Notes: a model not told the origin generated them from the letters alone. Shown: positions 27,689 to 37,777, numbered from the stretch's first letter. The stretch: 64,000 bases of DNA from Arthrobacter alpinus (GCF_001445575.1 NZ_CP013200.1:3100001-3164000), one strand, 5' to 3'. Made by a program: numbers and translations.

Positions 27689-29212
27689 GTGACTGCCAAA
27701 GAACCCATCACCTTCCGCGTCATCAGTTCCGACTTGGCGAAAGTGTCCTCTGACGCGCTCGTCGTCGCTGTGGCCAAGGGTACCGACGGCCCCGTCATCC
27801 TCGATGCGCCGCTCGCCCCCGCCGCCCTGACATCCTTGAAGGCGTCGCTGTCCGCTTTGGGCGTGACTGGCGCGGCCGATCAGGTTCTCCGCCTTCCCGG
27901 CCTGCCGGACACCGGTGCCAAGATCCTGGTCCTGGCCGGTGTTGGCAAGGTCTTGGGTTCGGCCGTCACCGAGGAAGCGTTGCGCCGCATGGCCGGTGCC
28001 ACCATCCGCCAGTTGGCTGGACTTGGCCATGTGGTCATCGCTGTACCTACGACGTCGGTCAGTCAGGTTTCCGCCCTTGTCGAAGGTGCCGCTCTGGGCG
28101 GGTACCAATATGCCAGCCTGCATTCTTCCAGGGCCGGCAAGCAGGCGCCCGTGTCCAAGGTGACCATTTTTTCAACGCTCGCCAAAGATCCGGAATTGGC
28201 AGCCGCACTGGAGCGCGCCGCCGTGGTGGCCAAGGCCGTCAATGCCACCCGCACACTTGTCAACGAGCCACCGAGCGTCCTCTACCCGGCCACCTTTGCC
28301 GAAGCCGCCAAGGACTTGGCAAAGGGCCTGCCCGTCAAGGTCACAGTTTTCGATGAGAAGAAGCTCCTCAAGGACGGCTGGGGCGGCATCATGGGCGTCG
28401 GCCAGGGATCCTCGCGCCCCCCGCGCATGGTCAAGGTTGAATACAAGTCCGAGCGGTCCGTGGCGGATCTCGCCCTGGTGGGCAAGGGCATCACCTTTGA
28501 CTCCGGTGGCATCTCCATCAAGCCCGGTGCCGGCATGGTCACCATGAAGTGCGATATGGCCGGTGCCGCAGCTGTGTTGAACACCGTGCTGGCCGTGGCC
28601 GCACTCGGCTTACCCGTCAACGTCACCGGCTGGCTCTGCATTGCCGAGAACATGCCCTCCGGTACTGCTATCCGCCCCTCGGATGTCCTCACCATGTTTG
28701 GCGGAAAAACGGTTGAGGTCCTGAACACGGACGCCGAGGGCCGCTTGGTCATGGCGGACGGTCTCGTAGCCGCCTCTCAGGAATTCCCTGATGTCATCAT
28801 TGACGTAGCAACCCTGACCGGCGCTCAGGTCGTAGCTTTGGGCCACCGCACAGCGGGCGTCATGGGCGATGAAGGCGTCAGCGCAGCATTGAAGGCAGCC
28901 GCTGACCGCGCCGGGGAACTGCTCTGGCCCATGCCGCTGCCCGAAGAGCTGCGCCCCTCCCTGGACTCCCCCGTTGCAGACATGGCGAACATCGGTGAGC
29001 GCATGGGCGGCATGATGACGGCTGCTGTTTTCTTGCAGGAGTTCATTGGCAAGGGCAAAGACGGAGAACTCATCCCCTGGGCCCACCTTGACATTGCCGG
29101 CCCAGCCTTCAATGAAGGCGCCCCGTATGGCTACACCCCAAAGCAGGGAACGGGCATGGCTGTCCGCACCTTGGTGAGCTACGTGGAAGACGTTGTGTCT
29201 CGCAGCGCATAG
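27689..29212 (+). CDS. pepA: Leucyl aminopeptidase (M17)
   Basis: 507 residues. The N-terminal macro-like domain (1-160) is variable. The C-terminal M17 domain has VGKGITFDSGGISIKPGAGM with the metal Lys/Asp and NTDAEGRLVMADGL with Asp, Glu and the catalytic Arg, so the two-metal site is complete. It releases N-terminal residues from peptides in the cytoplasm. The start is taken as GTG 27689 (VTAKEPITFRVIS) with GAGG about 11 bases upstream; this is slightly far, and an in-frame start at 27557 would add 44 unlikely residues. It is divergent from the PAC2 gene. Confidence 0.9.
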   Translation: MTAKEPITFRVISSDLAKVSSDALVVAVAKGTDGPVILDAPLAPAALTSLKASLSALGVTGAADQVLRLPGLPDTGAKILVLAGVGKVLGSAVTEEALRRMAGATIRQLAGLGHVVIAVPTTSVSQVSALVEGAALGGYQYASLHSSRAGKQAPVSKVTIFSTLAKDPELAAALERAAVVAKAVNATRTLVNEPPSVLYPATFAEAAKDLAKGLPVKVTVFDEKKLLKDGWGGIMGVGQGSSRPPRMVKVEYKSERSVADLALVGKGITFDSGGISIKPGAGMVTMKCDMAGAAAVLNTVLAVAALGLPVNVTGWLCIAENMPSGTAIRPSDVLTMFGGKTVEVLNTDAEGRLVMADGLVAASQEFPDVIIDVATLTGAQVVALGHRTAGVMGDEGVSAALKAAADRAGELLWPMPLPEELRPSLDSPVADMANIGERMGGMMTAAVFLQEFIGKGKDGELIPWAHLDIAGPAFNEGAPYGYTPKQGTGMAVRTLVSYVEDVVSRSA

Positions 29213-29216
29213 TCTG

Positions 29217-29297
29217 TGCCAACGTGTCATCGTCACAGCAAAAGTGAGTATGACCACATTCGCCATAGTGTGACTGCTGTGACGGTGCACGATGGCA
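29217..29297 (+). terminator. Possible terminator after pepA
   Basis: A 23-24 bp imperfect inverted repeat (29217-29240 with 29275-29297; both ends TGCCA/TGGCA, inner TCACAGCA/TGCTGTGA) begins five bases after the stop. No T run follows. Confidence 0.5.
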
Positions 29298-29444
29298 CAA
29301 CTGACGTAAGGTAAATCCTGAAAGTATTTATCTTTGAATTCGAAGAAGTTTGGAAGTTCTCACAGAACTCTCAGCCTTCTTTCAAAAAATGATGAGATGA
29401 CGCGCCAAAGCGTGCGCGTCACCCGAACGCGAGGGAGCGTCTAA

Positions 29445-30827
29445 GTGGCCGAACAGGCAGCTGGGCAAGAATTCGATATTTTGGTTCTCGGCGGTGGCAG
29501 CGGCGGTTACGCAACTGCCTTGCGAGCAGTCCAATTGGGAATGACCGTTGGTCTGGTGGAGAAGGGCAAGTTGGGCGGCACATGCCTGCACAACGGCTGT
29601 ATTCCCACTAAGGCGCTGCTGCACGCAGCAGAAGTGGCTGATCACGCACGTGAAGGCGCCTCCATTGGCGTCAACAGCCAACTCAACGGGATCGACCTGG
29701 TAGGCGTGAACAAGTACAAGGACGGCATCATTGCCGGCAAGTACAAGGGTTTGCAGGGTCTCATCAAGGGCAAGGGCGTCACGGTCATCGAAGGTGAAGG
29801 CCGCCTGACCGCAGCCAACACCATCACGGTGAACGGCGTGAACTACACCGGCAAGAACATTGTTCTGGCCACCGGTTCATACTCCCGCAGCCTGCCCGGC
29901 CTGGAAATTGGCGGCAAGGTCATCACCTCCGACGAGGCCCTCGGTATGACGGAACTGCCCAAGAGCGCCATTGTGCTCGGCGGCGGCGTCATTGGCGTCG
30001 AATTTGCTTCCGTCTGGAAGTCCTTCGGCGTAGAGGTCACCATCATCGAAGGCATGGCCTCACTGGTACCCAACGAAGATGCATCGATTATCAAGGTTCT
30101 CGAGCGCACCTTCCGCAAGCGCGGCATCAAGTTCAACACCGGCACCTTCTTCCAGGGCGTCGAGCAGAACAACGACGGCGTCAAGGCCACCTTGGTTGAT
30201 GGCAAGACGTTCGAAGCCGATCTGATGCTCGTTGCTGTTGGCCGTGGCCCGTCCACCGCTGGCATGGGCTTTGAAGAAGCGGGTGTCACAATCGACCGCG
30301 GCTTCGTCATCACCAACGATCGCCTGCACACCGGCGTTGGCAACATCTACGCAGTGGGAGACATTGTCCCCGGCATTCAGCTGGCTCACCGCGGCTTCCA
30401 GCAAGGCGTTTTTGTTGCTGAAGAAATCGCCGGCATGAACCCGGTCATCGTCGAAGACATCAACATCCCCAAGGTCACCTACTGTGACCCGGAGATCGCT
30501 TCGGTCGGTTTGAACGAGAAGCAGGCCAAAGAAAAATTTGGTGGCGAGAACGTCGAAACCATCGAGTACAACTTGGCTGGAAACGGCAAGAGCGCCATTC
30601 TGGGCACCGGCGGAATCATCAAGTTCGTCCGCGAAAAGGATGGCCCCGTGGTGGGCGTTCACATGATCGGCAGCCACATTGGCGAGCAGATCGGTGAAGC
30701 CCAGCTCATCGTGAACTGGGAAGCCTACCCTGAGGATGTTGCTGCTCTGATGCACGCACACCCCACACAGAATGAAGCTTTGGGAGAAGCGGCAATGGCT
30801 TTGGCCGGACGCCCGCTCCACGGCTAG
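29445..30827 (+). CDS. lpdA: Dihydrolipoyl dehydrogenase (E3)
   Basis: 460 residues. It reoxidises dihydrolipoyl groups of 2-oxoacid dehydrogenase complexes with FAD and NAD. FAD binding: VLGGGSGGYATALRA (14-28). Redox disulfide: GGTCLHNGCIPTK with Cys47 and Cys52. NAD Rossmann: VLGGGVIGVEFASVW. Second FAD contact: NIYAVGDIVPG. Active-site dyad near the C-terminus: His439-Pro-Thr-x-x-Glu444. The GTG at 29445 has GAGGGAG 7 bases upstream. The next gene is an E2 with two lipoyl domains, and lipB-lipA lie 5 kb further, so the lipoyl-dependent machinery is grouped here. Confidence 0.95.
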   Translation: MAEQAAGQEFDILVLGGGSGGYATALRAVQLGMTVGLVEKGKLGGTCLHNGCIPTKALLHAAEVADHAREGASIGVNSQLNGIDLVGVNKYKDGIIAGKYKGLQGLIKGKGVTVIEGEGRLTAANTITVNGVNYTGKNIVLATGSYSRSLPGLEIGGKVITSDEALGMTELPKSAIVLGGGVIGVEFASVWKSFGVEVTIIEGMASLVPNEDASIIKVLERTFRKRGIKFNTGTFFQGVEQNNDGVKATLVDGKTFEADLMLVAVGRGPSTAGMGFEEAGVTIDRGFVITNDRLHTGVGNIYAVGDIVPGIQLAHRGFQQGVFVAEEIAGMNPVIVEDINIPKVTYCDPEIASVGLNEKQAKEKFGGENVETIEYNLAGNGKSAILGTGGIIKFVREKDGPVVGVHMIGSHIGEQIGEAQLIVNWEAYPEDVAALMHAHPTQNEALGEAAMALAGRPLHG

Positions 30828-30837
30828 CAACAAAACC

Positions 30838-30867
30838 AGTGCACCCGGCGTTCGCGCCGGGTGCACT
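30838..30867 (+). terminator. Hairpin terminator after lpdA
   Basis: A perfect 13-bp stem (30838-30850 with 30855-30867) closed by a UUCG-type TTCG tetraloop, 11 bases after the stop. No T run follows, so it may attenuate rather than fully stop transcription into the E2 gene. Confidence 0.7.
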
Positions 30868-30966
30868 AAGCTACAAACACCTTTAGAATTCATAAAATTT
30901 TTGCTGTGATGCCCTGAGTTGGCAGCAACAGTAAAAGCAGCGCATGAGAAGGAGAACGGGGACGAA

Positions 30967-32688
30967 ATGTCTGAATCCGTGAACTTGCCCGCCTTGGGTG
31001 AAAGCGTCACCGAAGGAACCGTCACACGATGGCTCAAGCAGGTCGGGGACCGCGTCGAAGTTGACGAGCCCCTACTGGAGGTTTCCACCGACAAGGTTGA
31101 CACCGAGATCCCGTCGCCCTTCGCCGGCATCCTGGAAGAAATTCTGGTACCCGAAGATGAGACTGCCGAAGTTGGCGCTCCGTTGTGCCGCATTGGCACC
31201 GGCGCAGCCGCACCGGCGCAGGCTCCCGCCGCTGAAGCTCCGGCTCCCGTTGAGGCTCCGGCAGCACCGGCACCCGCCGCTGAAGCTCCGGCCGCACCGG
31301 CCCAGGCACCTGCCGCTGCAGCTCCGGCTGGCGATGCCCACGAACTGGTTCTGCCTGCTTTGGGCGAGTCCGTGACCGAAGGTACCGTCACCCGCTGGCT
31401 CAAGGCCGTTGGTGACTCCATCGAGGTCGACGAGCCGTTGTTGGAAGTATCCACCGACAAGGTTGACACCGAGATCCCCTCCCCCGTAGCTGGCGTCTTG
31501 CTGGAAATCCGCGTCCCCGAGGACGAGACCGCTGAAGTTGGCGGCGTGCTGGCACTGATCGGCGACGCAGGAGCAGCCGCTCCGGCAGCCCCCGCTCCGG
31601 CCGCTGCCCCGGCTCCTGTTGCAGCTCCGGCCACACCCGTTGCTGCTCCGGCTCCCGCAGCTCCCGCCCCGGTGGCAGCACCTGTTGCTGCTCCGGCTCC
31701 CGCTGCTGCGCCGGCAGCTCCTGCTGTTGCTCCGGCCGCTGCCGCGTCAGGATCAGAGTCCAACTATGTGACCCCCTTGGTTCGCAAGCTTGCCAAGACT
31801 CACAACGTTGACATCGCCACCGTCACCGGCACCGGTGTTGGCGGACGCATCCGCAAGGAAGATGTTGTCGCTGCCGCAGAAGCCGCCAAGGCCGCTGCAG
31901 CCCCAGCCCCGAGCGCATCCGCCGCCCCCGCTGCCAAGGCCGCTCCCGCCGTCGTACCCTCATCATTGCGCGGTACCACGGTGAAGGCACCTCGCATCCG
32001 CCAGGTCATCGCCCGCCGCATGCGCGAGTCGCTGGAAGCATCCACGCAGCTCACGCAGGTGCACGAGATCGACATGACGCGCATCGTCAAGCTGCGCACC
32101 AAGGCCAAGAACCAGTTCCAGGCCACCAACGGCACCAAGCTGACCTACTTGCCGTTCATTGCAAAGGCAGTCACTGAAGCGCTCAAGGTGCACCCCTCGG
32201 TCAATGGTGAATACAACGAGGAAACTCAGCAGATCACCTACCACAACGCCGAGCACCTCGCGATTGCTGTGGATACCGACAAGGGCCTGCTGGTTCCTGT
32301 CATCTCCAACGCAGGAGACCTGAACCTTGCTGGCCTGGCTGGCAAGATCGCCGATGTTGCCTCACGCACCCGCAGCGGCAAGATTGGTCCGGACGAGCTC
32401 TCCGGCGGAACGTTCTCCATCACGAACATCGGTTCCGTTGGCGCACTGTTCGACACCCCCATCATCAACCAGCCCAACGTTGCCATCCTTGGCACCGGCG
32501 CGATCGTCAAGCGCGCAGTGGTTGTTGCTGACGCTGACGGCGATGACACCATCGCCATCCGTCACATGATGTACCTGTGCCTGACGTACGATCACCGCCT
32601 GGTGGACGGCGCAGACGCTGGCCGCTTCCTGCAGACCTTGAAGGCTCGTCTGGAAGATGGCGCGTTCGAGGCTGATCTGGGCCTGTAA
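30967..32688 (+). CDS. sucB: Dihydrolipoamide acyltransferase E2 (2-oxoglutarate dehydrogenase type)
   Basis: 573 residues. Two N-terminal lipoyl domains carry attachment lysines Lys43 and Lys165, each in [12 protein letters not shown]. They are joined by long Ala/Pro linkers. A peripheral subunit-binding domain ([16 protein letters not shown]) leads to the catalytic acyltransferase domain, ending with [15 protein letters not shown] (His/Asp active site). In actinobacteria this gene is called sucB but such E2 proteins often serve pyruvate dehydrogenase as well; specificity cannot be read here. The ATG at 30967 with upstream GGAGAACGGGGACGA is chosen over an in-frame start at 30919. Lipoylation needs LipA/LipB, encoded at 36-37.7 kb. 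Confidence 0.93.
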   Translation: MSESVNLPALGESVTEGTVTRWLKQVGDRVEVDEPLLEVSTDKVDTEIPSPFAGILEEILVPEDETAEVGAPLCRIGTGAAAPAQAPAAEAPAPVEAPAAPAPAAEAPAAPAQAPAAAAPAGDAHELVLPALGESVTEGTVTRWLKAVGDSIEVDEPLLEVSTDKVDTEIPSPVAGVLLEIRVPEDETAEVGGVLALIGDAGAAAPAAPAPAAAPAPVAAPATPVAAPAPAAPAPVAAPVAAPAPAAAPAAPAVAPAAAASGSESNYVTPLVRKLAKTHNVDIATVTGTGVGGRIRKEDVVAAAEAAKAAAAPAPSASAAPAAKAAPAVVPSSLRGTTVKAPRIRQVIARRMRESLEASTQLTQVHEIDMTRIVKLRTKAKNQFQATNGTKLTYLPFIAKAVTEALKVHPSVNGEYNEETQQITYHNAEHLAIAVDTDKGLLVPVISNAGDLNLAGLAGKIADVASRTRSGKIGPDELSGGTFSITNIGSVGALFDTPIINQPNVAILGTGAIVKRAVVVADADGDDTIAIRHMMYLCLTYDHRLVDGADAGRFLQTLKARLEDGAFEADLGL

Positions 32689-32711
32689 TACGTCCCTTGC
32701 ATGAATGTTCG

Positions 32712-32753
32712 ACGGCGGCCGTCGGCTTGGATTTTCAAGTCGCCGGCCGCCGT
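32712..32753 (+). terminator. Terminator after sucB
   Basis: ACGGCGGCCG (32712-32721) pairs with CGGCCGCCGT (32744-32753) around a 22-base loop that itself contains CTTG/CAAG. TTCTC follows. Confidence 0.7.
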
Positions 32754-32847
32754 TCTCATGTCCGGGCGCTGGGCGGGCTACGTCATGTGCGCCACATTAG
32801 GCGGTCCTTGATAGACACTGTGTCAGTAAACTACCTATGCTTGTTGC

Positions 32848-33207
32848 ATGACTCTATTAACTAGCATCTTGGTCTTCCTGCACGTGCTCGGCGCTGCCGC
32901 CATAGTGGGCGGCTGGTTCGCCACCTTCAAGAAGCCCACCATTCTTCCCATCCAGCTATGGGGTGCTATTGCACAACTCGTCACTGGTCTGGCACTTGTC
33001 GGCATCATTGAGGCGACCGGAGACCCCACCGCGGCTTTCCACATGAAGATCGGTGTGAAGATCCTCATCGCCATCGCTGTTCTAGTTCCGGCGATCATCG
33101 GTTACCGCAAGGCAGCAAAGGGAGAACCAGTCTCAAAAGGCTTGGCACATGCAGTTGGCGGCATGGCACTGATCAACATTGCCGTGGCCACACTCTGGTC
33201 CCTCTAA
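32848..33207 (+). CDS. Small integral membrane protein of unknown function
   Basis: 119 residues with four predicted membrane helices (about 4-24, 32-52, 67-88, 98-118), separated by short loops such as FATFKKPTI and YRKAAKGEPVSKG. It has no catalytic motif I recognise. Similar four-helix proteins are widespread in Micrococcaceae. The ATG at 32848 follows a TTGTTGC stretch without a clear ribosome-binding site. It is transcribed alone, downstream of the sucB terminator. Confidence 0.7.
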   Translation: MTLLTSILVFLHVLGAAAIVGGWFATFKKPTILPIQLWGAIAQLVTGLALVGIIEATGDPTAAFHMKIGVKILIAIAVLVPAIIGYRKAAKGEPVSKGLAHAVGGMALINIAVATLWSL

Positions 33208-33427
33208 TACCTCCTTGCGGATGACATTCATCCGCGCGTACTAAGCGCTTCGGCATCTTTCACGCTTTCCGGTGGTTGCTCAACCACATCGGCCAGCGCG
33301 AAAGGTGCCGTTTTGCGTTGAGTAGACATGCACCACGCATGATCGGCATCTAAGGCATAAGGTGGAGGTGGATGTCCAGATGAATCCATCTGGGCCCGCG
33401 GATTTGAATACACCTCAAGGAGTTAAC

Positions 33428-33856
33428 ATGGCAGCAACACGTAACGCCCATGCAGGCTGGGTCGGAGACCTTCCCACAGGCAAGGGCCAAGTCACCTTGG
33501 ACAGCTCAGAACTGGGCAGCTTTGACATCACCTGGAGGGCTCGCACCGAGGCTTCTGAATGCAAGACCAGTCCCGAAGAACTCATCGCCGCAGCGCACTC
33601 ATCGTGCTTCGCCATGGCCTTCTCGCACGAGCTTGCTGGCGCCGGCTTCGCCGCAGACTACGTCAACACCAGCGCCGCCGTCACGTTCGTCCCCGGCACC
33701 GGCATCACCGGCAGCCACCTGACGCTCGCAACGAAAATCCCGGGCATCACCCAGGAGCAGTTCGACACCATCGCCAATGGCGCCAAGGCGGGCTGCCCCG
33801 TGTCAGCCGCACTGGCTGGCATCGAGATCACGCTCGAGGCAACCCTGGAGGCGTAG
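33428..33856 (+). CDS. osmC: OsmC/Ohr family peroxidase
   Basis: 142 residues. OsmC-like proteins reduce organic hydroperoxides with a pair of cysteines. Cys60 (in AAHSSCFAMAFS) and Cys123 (in GAKAGCPVSAAL) are both present with normal spacing, along with the N-terminal strand region GWVGDLPTGKGQV. The OsmC subgroup fits better than Ohr because of the Ser-Pro-Glu-Glu-Leu (SPEELIAAAH) motif. AAGGAG lies 5 bases before the ATG at 33428; the frame extends to 33362 but that part is not conserved. It ends at a run of repeats and a large palindrome. Confidence 0.9.
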   Translation: MAATRNAHAGWVGDLPTGKGQVTLDSSELGSFDITWRARTEASECKTSPEELIAAAHSSCFAMAFSHELAGAGFAADYVNTSAAVTFVPGTGITGSHLTLATKIPGITQEQFDTIANGAKAGCPVSAALAGIEITLEATLEA

Positions 33857-33905
33857 TCCCCACCCGCTCCCAAACCTCGTACCTCGGTTCGGGGCCCTCG
33901 CAGGC

Positions 33906-33974
33906 GTGGGCCCAACCACCCGGTAACACTTGTTGATCCTCGGAGTTGTGGGCCCAACCACCCGCTAGCGCTTG
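33906..33974. repeat. Tandem 42-bp intergenic repeat (family D)
   Basis: Two 27-base units beginning GTGGGCCCAACCACCCG and ending CTTG lie at 33906-33932 and 33948-33974. They differ at only a few bases and have a 42-bp period. They sit between osmC and its terminator palindrome. Confidence 0.75.
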
Positions 33975-34013
33975 AATAGGTGGCAGCTGCACGTGCAGCT
34001 GCCACCTATTTTT
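33975..34013. terminator. Bidirectional terminator: perfect 36-nt palindrome between osmC and the kinase gene
   Basis: 33975-34010 is one perfect palindrome (18-bp arms without a loop, centre CACGTG), followed by TTT on the plus strand. The kinase stop codon (34006-34008) lies inside it. Confidence 0.8.
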
Positions 34014-35904
34014 GCGCCCCCGCCTTTTCCTGATTCTTCCCATCCGGTATGGGCTCGGATTCCAGGATTTGCTGGATGGCCCATCGGGAATCCGCTTTGA
34101 CAAGGACGAATCTCAGCTCTTGACGCTGCTCCTGAGGCTGATTGTGCACCACCGCTCCGTTAGCGTCCTGTTCTGCAAAGGAGCTGGTGACGATGGTGGC
34201 CTGCAGTGTTCTTGACACGTTCCCATCTGCATCGCTTCCGGAGACCGGATTAGTGACATGACTGCTGTGCACCTTTTCTACTGTGAATTCCAACCCCGTA
34301 AAACCATGTCCGGTAGCGTCCAACGCGGTGACGATAGCCGTGTCTGCCGCTAAAACCGGTGATCCTACGGCGTTGATGTGGTTCAGAAGTTCCTGATCAC
34401 GATTCGAGAGCGCAAAGGACCGGGTCCAGGCTAGCGCGCTGAGGGCCTCCTGCGGCGCTGTGGCCATGAGCCCTCGTTGGATCTTTGGTGGCAGTGCCGA
34501 TGCCCACGCGGGTGGCAGCGGCGCTGTTTGAGTCAGGGACTCTGAACCGCCCGAACCTGGCAGGGAGGATGTCTCATTGTCTCCGGTTCCAGACCACCCA
34601 CCGCTAGCCACGGAAATTCCCAGTACTGCAGCACATAACCCCAGAATCCCAATAATCCAGGCAGCTGCTCGCCCACGGACTCTACTGGACGAACCCGGGG
34701 CTCCGGCGATGGGCCTTCCGGCGGTACTGGGGCCCGGCCGTTCAGCTGTCCTATCAGCTGCCCCAGATTCAGAACGCAGGGCCGAGCGTCTACCGGAATG
34801 CCTTCCTGCGCTCCGAGTAGTGTCTGCACTCCCCCACAGCGGCGCCAGACCCTTGACCCTTCTCCGCCGGCCAAACCCGCTAAGCCGTTTCATGGGTACG
34901 CCATCGGCATCACCGCCACCTTTTCGGCCCACAAATCTGCGCCGATTACCGAGCTGATTCCCGCTGCGAACCTTCAGCTTTCGCTGCACACCACGCCGGG
35001 TGGGCAATTCAGGCAGGACGCTCGGATGCACAGCGTTCGCCAAGATGATCGATTCAGCCCGAGCACTGCGAAACACAGCTTGGGCCAAGGCAGCTGCCGC
35101 GGGTCGCTGCACGGGATCCTCCTGCAGGCCAGCTTCTAGTGCTGCCACCAGCTCACGAGGAACATCAACAACTTGGCTGGCCAGTGGCGGACGCTCGCGG
35201 GTGATCGGAGGAGGTTGTCCCGTGAGGGCGAACCACCCGACGGCGGCTAATGCATAGACATCAGAGGAGTCATCACGCCGCCTATCCGAGGGACAGTAGA
35301 AGCCTGGCGTACCCGCTAGCTCCCCCGGCGCCTGTCCCAGCAAACGGCTGCAGCCAAAATCGGCAAGGAAGGGCTTTCCGCTGGCACTGATCAGGACATT
35401 GCCACTGGAAACATCACCGTGAACAGCACCTCGTCCATGCAGGAACGCCAACAGCTGCCCGATCGGCGTCAAGATGGTGACAACTTCACCCACAGACAAA
35501 GGCCCACGTGCACGCACAATTTGGCTCAAGGAACCGCCTGCCGCGAACTCCATAATGAGGACAAGCTCCCCACGATCATCCACAAGGAGCCGGTGGACCG
35601 GGATGAGGTGTTCGTGCCGGAACTGCGTAACGAGTTGCCATTCTTGCGTGATCTGACTCTCATTATGACGTGACGGGTCGCCTGCCCGAACACCACCCTC
35701 GGAGATAGCGTCCGGCGTCAAAAACTTCGCCGCCACAGCGCCAGATCCATCATGCGGGGACATGAGCCACACTTGTCCCTGCGATCCGCCACCCAAACTA
35801 CGTACTGGATCAAAGCCGGAGATACGCGGGGGCCAGTGCGGAAGCACTGATTTGCTAGCCGGGCTACCAAGTGAGCTGCCGAATGAATTGCCAAAGACGT
35901 CCAT
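34006..35904 (-). CDS. Membrane-anchored serine/threonine protein kinase
   Basis: 632 residues. The kinase domain spans about 28-280, with a glycine loop LGGGSQGQVW, the VAAK lysine Lys60, catalytic loop VHGDVSSGNVL (Asp164, Asn169) and DFG at Asp182. The residue before the catalytic Asp is Gly, so this is a non-RD kinase. A long Arg-rich cytoplasmic linker (300-412) leads to one membrane helix (about 413-433) and an extracellular domain of 200 residues without PASTA repeats. That outer part ends in an NTF2-like or lipoprotein-like fold (QELRFVLVKADSRWAIQQIL). The signal sensed is unknown. Divergent from lipB with 61 bases between. Confidence 0.85.
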   Translation of the reverse strand: MDVFGNSFGSSLGSPASKSVLPHWPPRISGFDPVRSLGGGSQGQVWLMSPHDGSGAVAAKFLTPDAISEGGVRAGDPSRHNESQITQEWQLVTQFRHEHLIPVHRLLVDDRGELVLIMEFAAGGSLSQIVRARGPLSVGEVVTILTPIGQLLAFLHGRGAVHGDVSSGNVLISASGKPFLADFGCSRLLGQAPGELAGTPGFYCPSDRRRDDSSDVYALAAVGWFALTGQPPPITRERPPLASQVVDVPRELVAALEAGLQEDPVQRPAAAALAQAVFRSARAESIILANAVHPSVLPELPTRRGVQRKLKVRSGNQLGNRRRFVGRKGGGDADGVPMKRLSGFGRRRRVKGLAPLWGSADTTRSAGRHSGRRSALRSESGAADRTAERPGPSTAGRPIAGAPGSSSRVRGRAAAWIIGILGLCAAVLGISVASGGWSGTGDNETSSLPGSGGSESLTQTAPLPPAWASALPPKIQRGLMATAPQEALSALAWTRSFALSNRDQELLNHINAVGSPVLAADTAIVTALDATGHGFTGLEFTVEKVHSSHVTNPVSGSDADGNVSRTLQATIVTSSFAEQDANGAVVHNQPQEQRQELRFVLVKADSRWAIQQILESEPIPDGKNQEKAGAQK

Positions 35905-35965
35905 ATATAAGTAGTAGTCCGCTTTTGGAATTCCTGCTCAAAGTTATCCACAGGCGACGTGTGTG

Positions 35966-36733
35966 ATGAGCAATTCGGATTTAAGCGAAAATGCTTCGTC
36001 ATCTACAGTGTCCTCTATGAGTGTTGAGTTCACAGAAGTTGGATTAGCCCCACATTTCGTTGACTATGCCGCTGCGTGGGACCTGCAGCGCACCATCCAT
36101 GCCGGCGTCGTCGCTGGCAGTACAGCGAACACCGCGCTGTTGCTAGAGCATGCGGCCGTTTATACGGCCGGAAAGCGGACTGAAGACCATGAGCGCCCCT
36201 TTGATGGAACGCCTGTCATCAACGTGGATCGCGGCGGCAAGCTCACCTGGCATGGCCCGGGCCAGCTGGTCATGTATCCGATCGTGCATCTGGCCGACGC
36301 CCACAGCATCCGCGCGTACGTTTACGCCCTTGAGGACATCATCATCGAGGTTCTGGCTCATTTCAAGCTCGACGGCGTTCGGGTCGAGGGCCGTGCGGGC
36401 ATCTGGATCCTGGCCGATGACAAGGGTCCTACGCGCAAAATTGCCGCAATCGGCATTCGCGTCCATGACGGTGTCACCATGCACGGCATCGCCATCAACG
36501 CCAACAACTCCCTGGCCCCGTACAACCAGATCATCGCGTGTGGAATTGCCGATGCTGGTACCACCACCATGCAAGCAGAGACCGGGCAAGACATTAAGCC
36601 CAGCGATCTGCTTCCTTTCGTGAAGATAGCTACGGACCGCTTCCTGGCACCCCTCATCTCCGCAATTGCGCCCCACGATAATTCAGCCGCCGACGCACCG
36701 TCCTCGGCCAGCTCAGAAGGAGGACTTTCATGA
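35966..36733 (+). CDS. lipB: Lipoyl(octanoyl) transferase LipB
   Basis: 255 residues. It moves octanoyl groups from acyl carrier protein to lipoyl domains. Conserved motifs are [33 protein letters not shown] (catalytic Lys) and NQIIACGI with the catalytic Cys near the end. The start is uncertain: ATG 35966 gives 16 extra Ser/Asn residues, while ATG 36017 ([15 protein letters not shown]) matches the family N-terminus better; neither has a strong ribosome-binding site. The C-terminal 25 residues are Ser/Ala-rich. Its stop overlaps the lipA start by 4 bases (ATGA), so lipBA is an operon. Confidence 0.92.
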   Translation: MSNSDLSENASSSTVSSMSVEFTEVGLAPHFVDYAAAWDLQRTIHAGVVAGSTANTALLLEHAAVYTAGKRTEDHERPFDGTPVINVDRGGKLTWHGPGQLVMYPIVHLADAHSIRAYVYALEDIIIEVLAHFKLDGVRVEGRAGIWILADDKGPTRKIAAIGIRVHDGVTMHGIAINANNSLAPYNQIIACGIADAGTTTMQAETGQDIKPSDLLPFVKIATDRFLAPLISAIAPHDNSAADAPSSASSEGGLS

Positions 36734-37746
36734 CGTTGGTACCTGAGGGACGTAAGTTGTTGCGGATTGAGCAGCGTAATTCGGCTGTTCCGGTTGAGCG
36801 TAAGCCTGAGTGGATGAAGACGAAGGTCGAGATGGGCCCGGAGTTCATCGCGATGAAGAATCTGGTCAAGGGTCAGGGCCTGCACACGGTGTGTGAAGAG
36901 GCTGGTTGCCCGAATATTTTTGAGTGCTGGGAAGACCGTGAAGCCACGTTCCTCATTGGTGGTTCCGAATGCACCAGGCGGTGTGATTTCTGCCAGATCG
37001 ATACGGGCAAGCCGTCCCCGATCGACAGGTTTGAGCCCACGAAGGTGGCCCGCTCGGTAGTGAAGATGAATTTGCGCTACGCCACGGTCACGGGTGTGGC
37101 CCGTGATGATCTGGCCGACGAGGGTGTGTGGTTGTACGCCGAAACGGTCCGCAAAATCCATGAATTGAACCCGAACACGGGTGTGGAATTATTGATCCCG
37201 GACTTCTCGGGCAAGCCCGAACACATCACTGCGATCTGTGAGTCCAAGCCCGAGGTCTTCGCGCACAATGTAGAGACCGTGCCGAGGATCTTCAAGCGCA
37301 TCCGCCCGGCGTTCCGTTACGAGCGGTCCTTGGATGTGTTGACGCAGGGCCGGGATCAGGGCATGGTCACTAAGTCCAACCTGATTCTGGGTATGGGTGA
37401 GACGCGTGAAGAAATCTCCCAGGCACTGCAGGATCTTCACGATGCCGGGACGGACTTAATCACCATCACCCAGTACCTGCGTCCCTCCGAACGCCACCTT
37501 CCCGTGGATCGGTGGGTCAAACCCCAAGAGTTCCTGGAACTCTCCACCGAAGCAGAAGAGATCGGTTTCCTGGGTGTCATGAGCGGACCCTTGGTACGTT
37601 CTTCCTACCGTGCCGGACGCCTCTGGGCCACGGCCATGCGTAAGAAGGGTTTGGACATCCCCGAACACCTCGCCCACATCGCTGAAGGCATCGAAGATTC
37701 CGGCCACACACGCCAAGAAGCCGCATCCCTACTCGCCGCACAATAA
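36730..37746 (+). CDS. lipA: Lipoyl synthase LipA
   Basis: 338 residues. A radical SAM enzyme that inserts two sulfurs into protein-bound octanoyl groups. The radical SAM cluster is Cys81-x3-Cys85-x2-Cys88 (in [17 protein letters not shown]). The auxiliary cluster uses Cys55, Cys60 and Cys66 (in [15 protein letters not shown]). The C-terminal Arg-Ser-Ser-Tyr (VRSSYRAG) supplies the serine ligand. All key residues are present. It works directly after LipB, and its products are the E2 lipoyl domains encoded at 31-32.7 kb. AGGAGG ends 6 bases before the ATG. Confidence 0.97.
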   Translation: MTLVPEGRKLLRIEQRNSAVPVERKPEWMKTKVEMGPEFIAMKNLVKGQGLHTVCEEAGCPNIFECWEDREATFLIGGSECTRRCDFCQIDTGKPSPIDRFEPTKVARSVVKMNLRYATVTGVARDDLADEGVWLYAETVRKIHELNPNTGVELLIPDFSGKPEHITAICESKPEVFAHNVETVPRIFKRIRPAFRYERSLDVLTQGRDQGMVTKSNLILGMGETREEISQALQDLHDAGTDLITITQYLRPSERHLPVDRWVKPQEFLELSTEAEEIGFLGVMSGPLVRSSYRAGRLWATAMRKKGLDIPEHLAHIAEGIEDSGHTRQEAASLLAAQ

Positions 37747-37777
37747 TTCCTTCAGAACCCGCTAGAATTGAATCACT

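Noticed and set aside
30967..31760. Ala/Pro-rich repeats in sucB as an assembly artefact
   Set aside because: Such linkers between lipoyl domains are normal for E2 proteins, and the frame stays open.
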